This document shows, in pieces, positions 1 through 8,311 of a DNA stretch of 64,000 bases. Origin of the DNA: Actinoplanes missouriensis 431 (GTDB taxonomy: Bacteria; Actinomycetota; Actinomycetes; Mycobacteriales; Micromonosporaceae); NCBI RefSeq assembly GCF_000284295.1, contig NC_017093.1:2046001-2110000 (forward strand), given 5' to 3'. Position 1 is the first letter of the stretch, and every line of letters begins with the position of its first letter. A program made the position numbers and the translations under genes. A model generated the notes under the pieces. It was not told the origin of the DNA. It saw only the letters and a list, made by a program, of their open reading frames with translations, and ran no database searches.

Positions 1-1365
1 ACGATCCTCGACCCGCAGCAGCTCGCCCAGGTCGCGCTCGACGAGATGCTGCGGATCCTGGGCGCGGAGCGAGCGCTGTTCTTCCTGGTGGATTCCGGCG
101 AGCCGGTCCGGTATGCCGGGCGGGACGCCTCGGGTGATCTCGACGAGGACATCGCCTACGGCGCGACGCTTGTCCGGCGGGTCGCGGAGTCCGGTGAGCC
201 GCTCGTGGTCACCGGCACCGACGAGGGCGCGGCGCTCGGCTCGCGCAGCGCCGTCGTGCACGGCCTGCGGAGCATCCTGGTCGCGCCGGTGCAGTTCAAG
301 GGCCGGTTGATCGCCGTGGTCTACCTGGACAGCCGGCTGGCGCGGGGCATCTTCACCGACGACGACGTGGCGGTGCTGACCGCGGTGAGCAGCCATGTCG
401 CGGTGTCGCTGGAGACGGCCCGGGCGGCGCAGCTGCACTCGGCGGTGCAGGCGGCGCGGGAGCAGCAGGCGATGGCGGAGATGCTGCGGGCCAGCCTGGC
501 CGAGCTGACCGCGATCCTGGAACCGGACCGGGTGCTGCGGCAGTTGTGCGTGACGCTGTACTCCCAGCTGGGGGCGGACGCGGCGGTGCTGATCGGCCCG
601 GCTGGTGACGTGCTGGCGGTGGAAGGAGTGTCACCGGACCTCGTGGGTTCCTCGGTCTCCGTGGACGCCTCGGACATCTCTTTCATAGGTGATTCGTCGA
701 TGATGGGGGATCTGCCGGTCCTTGCCGTACCGCTGCGTGGCCGTGACGCCCCGGCCGGGATGATCCTGCTCGGTGGCGCGGGCCTGGACGACACCAGCCG
801 CCAGGTCGCCGCGGCCCTCGCCACACAGGGGATGACCGCCTACGAGAACGCCCGCCTCTTCAGCCGCGTGCAGGAGCTGGCCACCACCGACGAACTCACC
901 GGCCAGCACAACCGCCGCCACTTCTACGCCATCGCCGGCGCCCTGGTGAACACCGCGGTGCGCCACGAGCGCCAGCTGGCCGCCGCGATGCTCGACATAG
1001 ACAAATTCAAGAACATCAACGATACGTACGGTCATGGCGTGGGTGACGAGGTGATCCGCACGGTGGCCGCCCGGGTCAGGGAGAAGTTGCGCTCGTCCGA
1101 CGTGCTGGGCCGTTACGGCGGCGAGGAGTTCGCCATGGTCCTCCCCGATCACGACGGTCAGGCCGAGGCGCTGGCCGAGCGGGTCCGGGAGGCGGTCTCG
1201 GCAGCCCCGGTGCCGACCCAGGCCGGCCCGGTCCGGGTGACGATAAGCGTGGGGCTGGCGCGCCTGGAACCCGGCGATGCGAGCCTGGACGAGCTGCTGG
1301 CCCGGGCCGACCACGCCCTGTACCGAGCCAAGGAGGCCGGCCGCAACCGCGTCATCACGGCCTAG
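1..1365 (+). CDS. GAF-GGDEF diguanylate cyclase (5' end outside window)
   Basis: The reading frame is open from the first base, so the N terminus lies outside the window; 454 residues are visible. Residues 1-140 read as a GAF sensory domain, a second degenerate GAF-like domain follows at about 165-290, and a GGDEF domain fills about 295-454. The active-site motif is GGEEF (visible residues 373-377), the form found in active cyclases, and an RSSD inhibitory I-site (364-367) lies exactly five residues upstream, as expected for c-di-GMP product inhibition. The likely reaction is 2 GTP to c-di-GMP in the cytoplasm, controlled by a ligand of the GAF domains. No EAL domain is present. The ligand cannot be read from the sequence. 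Confidence 0.9.
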   Translation, partial: TILDPQQLAQVALDEMLRILGAERALFFLVDSGEPVRYAGRDASGDLDEDIAYGATLVRRVAESGEPLVVTGTDEGAALGSRSAVVHGLRSILVAPVQFKGRLIAVVYLDSRLARGIFTDDDVAVLTAVSSHVAVSLETARAAQLHSAVQAAREQQAMAEMLRASLAELTAILEPDRVLRQLCVTLYSQLGADAAVLIGPAGDVLAVEGVSPDLVGSSVSVDASDISFIGDSSMMGDLPVLAVPLRGRDAPAGMILLGGAGLDDTSRQVAAALATQGMTAYENARLFSRVQELATTDELTGQHNRRHFYAIAGALVNTAVRHERQLAAAMLDIDKFKNINDTYGHGVGDEVIRTVAARVREKLRSSDVLGRYGGEEFAMVLPDHDGQAEALAERVREAVSAAPVPTQAGPVRVTISVGLARLEPGDASLDELLARADHALYRAKEAGRNRVITA

Positions 1366-1422
1366 ACATGCAACCTTCCGGCCCTCCGCGGAGTAGATGG
1401 GGTGAGCCGTTGAAAAGGGGGC

Positions 1423-1908
1423 GTGGTGGGCGCAGCCGACTGGGAAGACCAGTTCGTCGACTATTTCCGCGCACGAGCACAACCGTTACGCCGGCTGGCC
1501 TACTCGCTGAGCGGTGACTGGCACACCGCCGAGGATCTGGTGCAGCAGACCTTCGTACGGCTGTACCGGCGCTGGCCCGCCATCCGTGACGAGACAGTGG
1601 ACGCCTACGCCCGGCAGGCGCTCGTCAACGCGTTCCTGTCGCACCGGCGTGCCCGGCGGCGCGAGTCGCTGACGGCCGACCCGCCGGAGCGGGCAGCGGG
1701 CGGCGCCGACCCCGCCGACGGGCTTGTCGTGCGCCGCGCGCTGGCCGCTCTCGCCCCGCGGCAACGGGCCGCGGTGGTGCTGCGCTATCTCGAGGATCTG
1801 CCGGTCGCCGAGGTGGCCACCCTGCTCGGCATCTCCGAGGGCACGGTGAAGAGCCAGACCGCCCGGGCCATCCAATCCATGCGCGACGCCGCGCTTGTCA
1901 AGGAGTAG
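1423..1908 (+). CDS. SigE-family ECF RNA polymerase sigma factor
   Basis: A 161-residue protein with the two sigma-70 regions of the actinobacterial SigE family. Region 2 (about 18-85) contains the -10 recognition helix with AEDLVQQTFVRLYRRW, and region 4 (about 100-155) has a helix-turn-helix around VAEVATLLGISEGTVKSQ. The GTG start is supported by a purine-rich Shine-Dalgarno (GAAAAGGGGG) ending about 3 to 6 bases upstream. It is followed three bases later by a single-pass membrane protein, the usual arrangement for a sigma factor with a membrane-linked regulator. The cognate signal and promoters are not evident. Confidence 0.9.
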   Translation: MVGAADWEDQFVDYFRARAQPLRRLAYSLSGDWHTAEDLVQQTFVRLYRRWPAIRDETVDAYARQALVNAFLSHRRARRRESLTADPPERAAGGADPADGLVVRRALAALAPRQRAAVVLRYLEDLPVAEVATLLGISEGTVKSQTARAIQSMRDAALVKE

Positions 1909-1911
1909 GCG

Positions 1912-2736
1912 ATGCAGGAAGCGGACGTGCGAGAAGCACTGAAGACGTACGTGACCGAGGACGAGCCCGCGATGGGCCTCACCGCCGGAACGGTCCTGAA
2001 CGCCGGCCGCCGGTCACGCCGCAACCGCCGGCTGGCCGGCGTCGCCGGGGCCGCGCTGGTGGCGGCCCTGGCCGGGGCGGGCGTGGCCGTCGTCTCCGGC
2101 GGCGGCTCCACCGATCCCGAGTTCGCCGCCGCCGGCGCCTGCCTGGGCCGCCCCGGGGCACGCCCGTCCGGGGCGATCGCGGCGGACCGGCCACTCTCCC
2201 CGGAGCTGGTGGAATGGGCGGCCACCTCGCTGACCTGCCATCTCGGCGAAGCACTGCCGCGCCTGCTCCCGGACGCGCGCTACGCCCCGGTGCCGGGCGT
2301 GCCGGTCGGCCCGCTTGTCGGTTTCAGCCACGGCGGCGAACCGCCGTGGGGCAACCGGGTGGACGCGCTCGCCCTGATCCGGGACCGGGAGGGTACCGGC
2401 GATCTGACGGTCACCGTCGGGGTCGCCGATCCGTCGGCGGCAGCCACCGCGGAGGACGAGTGCCGGCGCGAAACCGTGTCGCGGTGCACCGTCCGGAGCG
2501 GACCGCACGGCGAGACCGTCCTGGTCGGCACCGAGGCCGACGGCACTCCCGCCGACGCGCCGCGGGACATCGTCGTCCGGGTCTACCGGGGCTGGAGCGA
2601 GATCTACGTGCAGGCCTCGAACACCGATCGCCAGGCAGTGGACGGCGGCGCGCCCGTCGCTACTCGCCCCGAGCCCGTCCTTTCTGAGGACCAGGCCGTC
2701 GGGTTGGCCCTCTCGCCCGAGCTGTACCTCTTCTGA
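1912..2736 (+). CDS. single-pass membrane protein, putative partner of the SigE-family sigma factor
   Basis: 274 residues. A short cytoplasmic N-terminal region (1-38) is followed by one hydrophobic segment (about 41-63, LAGVAGAALVAALAGAGVAV) and a large extracytoplasmic domain rich in Asp, Pro and Arg that contains four cysteines. The ATG is preceded by a strong AAGGAG and sits only three bases after the sigma gene, so the two are co-translated. Position and topology suggest an anti-sigma or signal-receiving protein, but no zinc-finger anti-sigma motif is visible, so this role is inferred from context only. Confidence 0.7.
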   Translation: MQEADVREALKTYVTEDEPAMGLTAGTVLNAGRRSRRNRRLAGVAGAALVAALAGAGVAVVSGGGSTDPEFAAAGACLGRPGARPSGAIAADRPLSPELVEWAATSLTCHLGEALPRLLPDARYAPVPGVPVGPLVGFSHGGEPPWGNRVDALALIRDREGTGDLTVTVGVADPSAAATAEDECRRETVSRCTVRSGPHGETVLVGTEADGTPADAPRDIVVRVYRGWSEIYVQASNTDRQAVDGGAPVATRPEPVLSEDQAVGLALSPELYLF

Positions 2737-3519
2737 TCACAGGTTCGTGGTGCTGAAGTGCATGTAGTCCTTGAGCGACTTCCACCGTCCGCCCCAGGCG
2801 AACCCGTTCGCGGTGAAGGCCTCGACGGCGCCGTTCTCGTGGACCATGCCGGGCCAGTAGTTCTCGCGCGCCAGCCACCTCTCCGTGTTCGGCGGGTCCA
2901 GGTAGTCGCCTCGGATCATCGGGTTCTGGCGGGGGTTCACGTCGACGGCCCGGCCGTAGGAGTGCTGAGACCACTTGGTCGTGCCCGCGACGAACCGGCA
3001 CTCGTAGCCACTGGTCAGCACTGATCTGTCGGTCAGGCCGGGCGTGTTCACCGAGGCCGGCTGCATCACCATGATCGGGAACCGCCAGCGGTAGAGCTGC
3101 GCGAACGCCCGCTGGGTCGCGGCCACCAGGGTCTCGTGCATGATCAGGCTGCCGTTGTGGACCCGGCCCTGGAAGTCGATGTAGCGCACCCAGATCCGCC
3201 GGAGCTCGGCCGGCGGCACCGGGCACTTCCGGCCGACGCTCCCGTTGGCCTCTTTCTCGGTGACCGTCTCGGCGCGGGTCCGGAATTCCGGGAGCGGCGC
3301 CCGGGGCGTGTCCAGCCGGAGCATGCCGTCGGCCCGCAGCGTGTCATAGGAGCCGAGAGCGTTCCAGGCGCGCAGGTCGGAGACGCGAGCGCCGTACTTC
3401 TCCGCGACGCCCCACAGTGTGTCGCCGGGCTGGACGATGTGAGCGGCGGGCTCAGCGGCAGCCGGCGAGGGAACCGCGGGAAACAGGACAAGCAGCGCGA
3501 CGGAGACAATTTTCCACAC
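2737..3519 (-). CDS. secreted LysM / M15-family peptidoglycan peptidase
   Basis: 260 residues with a Sec-type signal peptide (1-22, cleavage near AAAEPA) and a LysM peptidoglycan-binding domain (about 27-70, HIVQPGDTLWGVAEKYG). The C-terminal M15C (VanY/L-Ala-D-Glu peptidase-like) zinc domain covers about 95-258. The zinc-site signatures are SQHSYGRAVDVNP (His and Asp ligands) and DYMHFS near the C terminus (His ligand). It should cleave peptide cross-bridges in the cell wall outside the membrane. The gene ends one base from the stop of the convergent membrane-protein gene, so the two genes are tail to tail without a spacer. Confidence 0.86.
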   Translation of the reverse strand: MWKIVSVALLVLFPAVPSPAAAEPAAHIVQPGDTLWGVAEKYGARVSDLRAWNALGSYDTLRADGMLRLDTPRAPLPEFRTRAETVTEKEANGSVGRKCPVPPAELRRIWVRYIDFQGRVHNGSLIMHETLVAATQRAFAQLYRWRFPIMVMQPASVNTPGLTDRSVLTSGYECRFVAGTTKWSQHSYGRAVDVNPRQNPMIRGDYLDPPNTERWLARENYWPGMVHENGAVEAFTANGFAWGGRWKSLKDYMHFSTTNL

Positions 3520-3626
3520 AAACGTCCAGGCTTACGAAAGAGTGGGGCAGCCGGGGCGTTATGGGCATTAAGTGACCCGCGTCACAGGTGGCAGACCTTG
3601 GAAGGGAAGATGCCGGCTGGCGCTCA

Positions 3627-3735
3627 GTGTTCCCAAAACGGGCGCCGGGCAGCACTGGTGACCAGCCGGGTGAGCTGAGCTGGCTCTCAGTGCTGCCGAC
3701 GACGCCGGTCGACGACACTGAGAGCCAGCCCGTCG
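3627..3735. repeat. intergenic repeat, degenerate member of a dispersed ~47-bp family
   Basis: The spacer between the M15 peptidase and the AI-2E transporter contains GCCGGCTGGCGCTCAGTG, CAGCACTGGTGACCAGCC and GCTGGCTCTCAGTGCTG blocks that resemble the units at 26.7-26.9 kb and 51.1-51.3 kb. This copy is the most diverged and includes a perfect hairpin. Function unknown. Confidence 0.55.
3679..3729 (-). terminator. hairpin downstream of the AI-2E transporter gene
   Basis: A perfect 14-bp inverted repeat (GCTGGCTCTCAGTG / CACTGAGAGCCAGC) with a 23-base loop lies 32 bases beyond the stop of the leftward AI-2E gene. No T-run follows, which is common for GC-rich actinobacterial terminators. It could equally be part of the dispersed repeat rather than a dedicated terminator. 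Confidence 0.5.
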
Positions 3736-3761
3736 CTCATTCGAGCAACGCTCGCGTGACC

Positions 3762-5009
3762 TCAGGCCGGGTCCGCGGCCGGACCGGCCGGATCCGCGGC
3801 TGGAGCGGCCGGAGCGGCTGGAGCGGCCGGAGCGGCTGGAGCGGCCGGAGCGGCTGGAGCGGCCGAAGCGGCCGGAGCGGCCGGGCCCGGGCTCGACACG
3901 CGGTCCGGTGCAGGACCCGGATCGCCGTCGCCGGGAGGCGCGATCGACGGATCGCTCAACTGCTCCCGCATGTAAGACCAGATCACCGCCACGATGGCCG
4001 CCACCGGCACGGCCAGCAGCGCCCCCACGATCCCGTACAGGCTGCTGCCCAGCGTCACCGCCAGCAGCACCACCCCGGCATGCAGGCCCAGCCCCCGGCT
4101 CTGGATCATCGGCTGGAAGACGTTTCCCTCGAGCTGCTGCACCGCGATGATGATGGCGAGCACGATCAGCGCGTCCGTCCACCCGTTGGAGACCAGCGCG
4201 ATCAGGACGGCCACGAACCCGGCGAACAGCGCGCCGACGATCGGCACGAACGCCGACACGAACGTGAGCACCGCGAGGGGCAGGACCAGCGGGACGCCGA
4301 CGATCCAGAGGCCGATGCCGATGAACACGGCGTCGAGCAGGCCGACGAACGCCTGGGAGCGGACGAACGAGCCGAGCGTGGTCCAGCTGCGCTCGGCGAT
4401 CGCCGGGACGTCGGTGGCGAGGCGGCCCGGCAGCTGGCGGGAGAGCCAGGGCAGGAATCGCGGTCCGTCCTTGAGGAAGAAGAACATCAGGAACAGCGCC
4501 AGTACGGTGGTGACCACCCCGTCCACGACGGTGTTGACGCCGGTGAGGGTGGCCGTGGCGATGTCGCCGATGCTGTTCTGCAGCCGGTCGATGGCGGTGT
4601 CGAGCGCGGAGTTGACCTGGTCGTCGCCGATGTTCAGCGGCGGTCCGGCCGCCCAGTCGCGGACGGTCTGGATGCCGTCGGCCACCCCGGTGGCGAGGGT
4701 GCCGGACTCGGAGGCGACCGGGACGATGATGCCGACGAGCGTGCCCGCGGCGATCAGCAGGAAGAGGATGGTGACGAGTGAGGCGGCGAGCGCCGGTGGC
4801 CACCTGTGCCGGCGCAGGAACCGTACCGGCGGCCAGGTGAGTGTGGTCAGTAGGAGTGCGACGACGAGCGGCCAGATGATCGACCACGCGTCGCCGAGCA
4901 GCCGCAGCACGACCCACGCCATCAGCAGCACGACGAGCAGCTGCAGCGAGATGAAGGCCGACGTGCGCAGCGCGTGGCGTGACTTCCTGGCGCTCAGAGT
5001 GGGGCCCAT
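3762..5009 (-). CDS. AI-2E family transporter (PerM/TqsA superfamily)
   Basis: 415 residues with about eight hydrophobic segments in the arrangement of the AI-2E exporter family: two close N-terminal pairs, a long amphipathic region at about 115-165, then SFVPIVGALFAGF and the C-terminal group ending near residue 355. Family members export autoinducer-2 or other small molecules, or act as ion-coupled antiporters; the substrate here is unknown. The C-terminal 60 residues are a low-complexity Ala/Pro tail encoded by 9-bp tandem repeats. The ATG is well placed, and the gene appears monocistronic. Confidence 0.88.
   Translation of the reverse strand: MGPTLSARKSRHALRTSAFISLQLLVVLLMAWVVLRLLGDAWSIIWPLVVALLLTTLTWPPVRFLRRHRWPPALAASLVTILFLLIAAGTLVGIIVPVASESGTLATGVADGIQTVRDWAAGPPLNIGDDQVNSALDTAIDRLQNSIGDIATATLTGVNTVVDGVVTTVLALFLMFFFLKDGPRFLPWLSRQLPGRLATDVPAIAERSWTTLGSFVRSQAFVGLLDAVFIGIGLWIVGVPLVLPLAVLTFVSAFVPIVGALFAGFVAVLIALVSNGWTDALIVLAIIIAVQQLEGNVFQPMIQSRGLGLHAGVVLLAVTLGSSLYGIVGALLAVPVAAIVAVIWSYMREQLSDPSIAPPGDGDPGPAPDRVSSPGPAAPAASAAPAAPAAPAAPAAPAAPAAPAADPAGPAADPA
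3799..3890. repeat. 9-bp tandem repeat encoding an Ala/Pro tail
   Basis: About ten direct copies of a GCTGGAGCG/GCCGGAGCG unit, in frame with the C terminus of the AI-2E transporter and read as repeated Ala-Pro-Ala. Such a tract is expected to change copy number by slippage and would alter only the tail length. Confidence 0.8.
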
Positions 5010-5018
5010 GTGATCACC

Positions 5019-6209
5019 CTAGGGAACCGCGGCGGCCAATGCGCGCTGACGGTGCACTGTGGCGGCAGCTGTTCCGGCCAGGGCGAGGACGGCGGCGCCG
5101 AGCGCGCACCACATGATCGCCGCGAGGGTGTGCGGCACGAGCCATTCGGCGGTCACCACGAGGACGGCGGTGGCCGCCCACAGTGCCGCCGAGGGCCACC
5201 GGGCGCCGGCCGCGACCTGCGCGTTGACCAGCACGAACACCAGCGCGTAACAGGCGCCGGTGGCGGCGAAGACGGGCGCGTACTCGGCGAGATGGGTGTA
5301 GTCGGGGCCACCGGCCAGGCGGAACGCGAGCTCACCGGCGACCGCCGAGGCGAGGATCAGCACGGCGCCGCAACCGGCGACGAGCGTGACGGCGATCGTG
5401 AGGGCGCGCCGGCTGCCCTGGGCGAGCCGGGGGAGGGCCAGCACGGTGACCACCTGCGGGGCCCAGAGCGCGCCTTTGGTGAGTACGGTGCCGACCGCGT
5501 ACGCGCCGGACGCCGCGGCGGGCAGCACGTGCCGGGCGAGGATCAGGTCGGCGTACGACACGATCAGCATGGCGAGCGTCGCCGAGCAGGCAGTGATGAT
5601 CTTCCGGCTCAGACCGGCGGCCTGCGCCGAGCCCGGCGGGGTGAGCAGCGCCAGCACCACGGGGATGAGCAGCGAGACCGCCGCCCCGATCATCATCGAC
5701 GTGACCAGGCCGGCGCCGAGGAGCAGGCCGGCGATCAGTCCCCCGTACCGTCCGGCGGCGAGGACCACCATGCCGGCGGCGAGCCGCAGGAACCGCCCGG
5801 CGCCCTGTAGTTCGCCGAGCCACCGGCCGGCCGCGACGACCGTGAAGGTCTGCACGGCGAGCAGCAGGACGAGCGTCGGCGGCAGGTCGAGCAGGGGAGC
5901 GGCGATCGGCGTGATCAGGGCGACCACGCCGGCGCAGACCGCTGCGGTGAGCCAGCCCGCGGGTCCGGCGACCGCGCCGGGGTGGCGGGCCCGGTGCACG
6001 GCGACGGCGATCTGCAGCCCGGTGCCGGGAACGCTCACGATCGCGGCGATCGCGAGCACGGTGGCGAGCGCGCCGAGGTCGGCGGCGTCCAGGCCACGAG
6101 CGCCGATCACCGGTACGAGGTATCCGAGTGCGCTGGTCAGCGCGCCGGCCACCGCGACCGCTACGCCGGAGACCCCGATCTGCCGGCCGGTCGCGACCCG
6201 GGTTGTCAT
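5019..6209 (-). CDS. polysaccharide flippase-like membrane protein (MOP/Wzx superfamily)
   Basis: 396 residues, almost entirely hydrophobic, with roughly twelve membrane segments and the N-terminal pattern (VAVAGALTSALGYLVPVIGA) of Wzx/MurJ-type lipid-linked oligosaccharide flippases. Its ATG overlaps the stop of the upstream glycosyltransferase by four bases (ATGA), and that gene overlaps the nucleotide-sugar dehydrogenase in the same way, so the three form a tightly coupled leftward operon. The expected role is moving a lipid-linked sugar across the membrane for envelope polysaccharide assembly. The exact substrate is unknown. Confidence 0.82.
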   Translation of the reverse strand: MTTRVATGRQIGVSGVAVAVAGALTSALGYLVPVIGARGLDAADLGALATVLAIAAIVSVPGTGLQIAVAVHRARHPGAVAGPAGWLTAAVCAGVVALITPIAAPLLDLPPTLVLLLAVQTFTVVAAGRWLGELQGAGRFLRLAAGMVVLAAGRYGGLIAGLLLGAGLVTSMMIGAAVSLLIPVVLALLTPPGSAQAAGLSRKIITACSATLAMLIVSYADLILARHVLPAAASGAYAVGTVLTKGALWAPQVVTVLALPRLAQGSRRALTIAVTLVAGCGAVLILASAVAGELAFRLAGGPDYTHLAEYAPVFAATGACYALVFVLVNAQVAAGARWPSAALWAATAVLVVTAEWLVPHTLAAIMWCALGAAVLALAGTAAATVHRQRALAAAVP

Positions 6210-6958
6210 ACCGTTACTGAGTCGGCGGCCGGGCGGCGGGCGGCGAGCTGCTCGAGTGTCATCCGGCGGCCGAAGGCGAAGAAGTACCAGCGCAGGTAGC
6301 TGGGCATGAACCGGCCGAGGTCGAAATGCGACTCACCGAGCTGGCGGTCGAGCCAGATGGTGGGGATCTCGGCGACCATCCGGCCGAGCCGGGTGGCCTT
6401 GGCGCTGAGCTCGATCCCGATCTCGAAGCCGGTGCGCGATTCGATGCCGACTTCGCGGACGAACTCGGTGTCGTACGCCTTGAAGCTGTTCGTGGCGTCC
6501 CGGGTGCCGACCCGCGCGAAGGTGTAGAGGGTGCGCCCGGCCCACCGCGACGCCAGCCGCTTGAACCGCGGACCGCCGACCTGCTGCCCGCCGGGCATGT
6601 ACCGGGAGGCCGCCGCGACGACGACTCCCCGCTCGACGAGCCGGGCCAGTTCGTCGATCTGCCGCGGGTCGTCGCAGCCGTCGGCCATGGTCACCACGGC
6701 GACCGGCGCGGCGGCGGAGTCGATGCCGAACCGGATCGCGTTGGCCGGCCCGCGCCCGTACGTGTTGAGCACGGTCCGCACCCGGGGGTCGCGGCGCGCC
6801 AGCTCCTGCGCGTACGGCACCGTGGTGTCCTCCGGCATGTCGTGCACGACCAGGATCTCGGCGGGGAGCAGCACGTCACGCAGGATGCGTTCGAGGTGCG
6901 ACACCACGCCTTCACCCTCGTTGTAGACCGGGATGACGACCGACACCCGCGGTTTCAC
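6206..6958 (-). CDS. glycosyltransferase family 2 (dolichyl-phosphate-mannose synthase type)
   Basis: 250 residues. The N terminus VSVVIPVYNEGEGVVSHL is the GT2 nucleotide-sugar fold, and MADGCDDP is the DxD-like metal/nucleotide site. No C-terminal membrane anchor is obvious. The reading frame stays open much further upstream, but the GTG at 6958 overlaps the stop of the preceding dehydrogenase (GTGA). The sequence before it is the dehydrogenase read in the wrong frame, so I place the start there. It probably transfers a sugar to a polyprenyl phosphate or to the growing saccharide moved by the adjacent flippase. Confidence 0.88.
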   Translation of the reverse strand: MKPRVSVVIPVYNEGEGVVSHLERILRDVLLPAEILVVHDMPEDTTVPYAQELARRDPRVRTVLNTYGRGPANAIRFGIDSAAAPVAVVTMADGCDDPRQIDELARLVERGVVVAAASRYMPGGQQVGGPRFKRLASRWAGRTLYTFARVGTRDATNSFKAYDTEFVREVGIESRTGFEIGIELSAKATRLGRMVAEIPTIWLDRQLGESHFDLGRFMPSYLRWYFFAFGRRMTLEQLAARRPAADSVTV

Positions 6959-8157
6959 ACCAGAACCCCCTGTCCGGTCAGGCCCCAGATGTCGATCACG
7001 GGCTTGTCGACGTCGAGGTCGGCGTAATCGGCGTGCGGCGCGGCGATGACCAGCAGGTCGGCCCGCTTCAGCACCTCGTCGAGCGGCAGGAACCGGTCGT
7101 CCAGCACGTAGGGGTCGGTGCAGAGCGTCTCCTGCGCCTTGAGGGTGAGCAGTTTGCGCAGCTTGTAGGCGAGGCTGTCGCGGATGTCGTCGCTGCCGCC
7201 CTTGAACGCCATGCCGAGGATGCCGACCTTGAGATCGGCGAGCGGGAACCGGTCCTCGAGACGGGACACCAGGTAGAGAGGAAGCCCCTCGCTGATCAGC
7301 ATGGCGGAGTGGCCGAGGACGAAGTTGTTCCGGTTGAACGCGGCCAGCTGCATGGTGTCCTTGAGCAGGCACGGCCCGGCCGCGAACCCGGGCATCGGCA
7401 GGTCGGCGGCGCGCGGGTAGTCGACGGTGACCGCGTGCCGGATCCGCGCGTAGTCCAGACCGAAGTCGTTCGCCATCATCCAGAACTGGTTGGCGGCCGC
7501 GAACTTCAGGTACCGCCAGGTGTTGGTGTAGAGCTTCGCGAGTTCGGCCTCTTCGGGCTCGAGCCGCACGATCGACGTGGTGAGGTGCCGGAACAGCGCC
7601 TCGGCGCGATCAAGAGCTTCGGGGGTACGGGCGGCGACGATCTGTGGCAGAGCGAAGAGCTCGGTCATCGCCTTGCCCTCGGCGATCCGTTCCGGACAGA
7701 ACGCCACATCGACGGTCAGTCCCTTGCGGGTCAGCAGTTTCTCGGTCAGCGCCGTGACACCGGGGTAGACCGTGCTGCGCAGGACGATCAGCTGCCCGTC
7801 GCGCAGGTGCTCGACGCCGCGCTCGATGGCCCGCGGCACCGCGCCCAGGTCGGGGTTGAGGTGCTCGTCGACGGGCGTGCCGACGACCACGACCAGCGCG
7901 TCGGCGAGTCCCATGCTCGCCGGGTCGGTGCTGGCCCGCAGCCGGCCGGCGGCGATCGACTCGGCCAGCGGCTCGGCCGCGCCCTCCTCGGCGAACGGCA
8001 GCTCACCCGCGTTGACCCGGTCGACAGCGGCCGGGTTGATGTCGTAGAGGACGACGGACAGACCTCGTGCGGCCAGCGCGATGCCCAGCGGCAGGCCGAC
8101 CCGGCCGCAGCCGCCCACTACACAGACATCGACGGTTGAGTCGCCTGTATGTGTCAT
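6955..8157 (-). CDS. UDP-glucose/GDP-mannose dehydrogenase family protein
   Basis: 400 residues. The N-terminal Rossmann fold has GGCGRVGLPLG (about 15-25) for NAD, the central dimerisation helix follows, and the catalytic cysteine sits in GPCLLKD (Cys263). The C-terminal UDP-binding domain covers about 300-400. The enzyme oxidises C6 of a UDP-sugar (UDP-glucose or UDP-ManNAc type) to the uronic acid in two NAD-dependent steps. The start chosen is the ATG followed by THTGDSTVDVCVVGG; an upstream in-frame ATG at 8244 would add 29 residues unlike the family. First gene of the leftward dehydrogenase-GT2-flippase operon. Confidence 0.9.
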   Translation of the reverse strand: MTHTGDSTVDVCVVGGCGRVGLPLGIALAARGLSVVLYDINPAAVDRVNAGELPFAEEGAAEPLAESIAAGRLRASTDPASMGLADALVVVVGTPVDEHLNPDLGAVPRAIERGVEHLRDGQLIVLRSTVYPGVTALTEKLLTRKGLTVDVAFCPERIAEGKAMTELFALPQIVAARTPEALDRAEALFRHLTTSIVRLEPEEAELAKLYTNTWRYLKFAAANQFWMMANDFGLDYARIRHAVTVDYPRAADLPMPGFAAGPCLLKDTMQLAAFNRNNFVLGHSAMLISEGLPLYLVSRLEDRFPLADLKVGILGMAFKGGSDDIRDSLAYKLRKLLTLKAQETLCTDPYVLDDRFLPLDEVLKRADLLVIAAPHADYADLDVDKPVIDIWGLTGQGVLV

Positions 8158-8311
8158 AACGCCCCGCAATCCCTGGAGTTGGCTCGTGCAGGTTACTGGC
8201 GAGAAACATTCGGGTCCAGGCCCGTTGCGGTTGGTGGCGAACAATCCCGATTGAGGTGATCAAGCGGCCTGTCGATAACGCCGGTCGTTGTGGCACCCTG
8301 CTGTCGTGCCC

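Noticed and set aside
6959..7372. Upstream extension of the GT2 glycosyltransferase frame
   Set aside because: This part is the nucleotide-sugar dehydrogenase read in another frame; the GTG at 6958 overlapping its stop is the sensible start.
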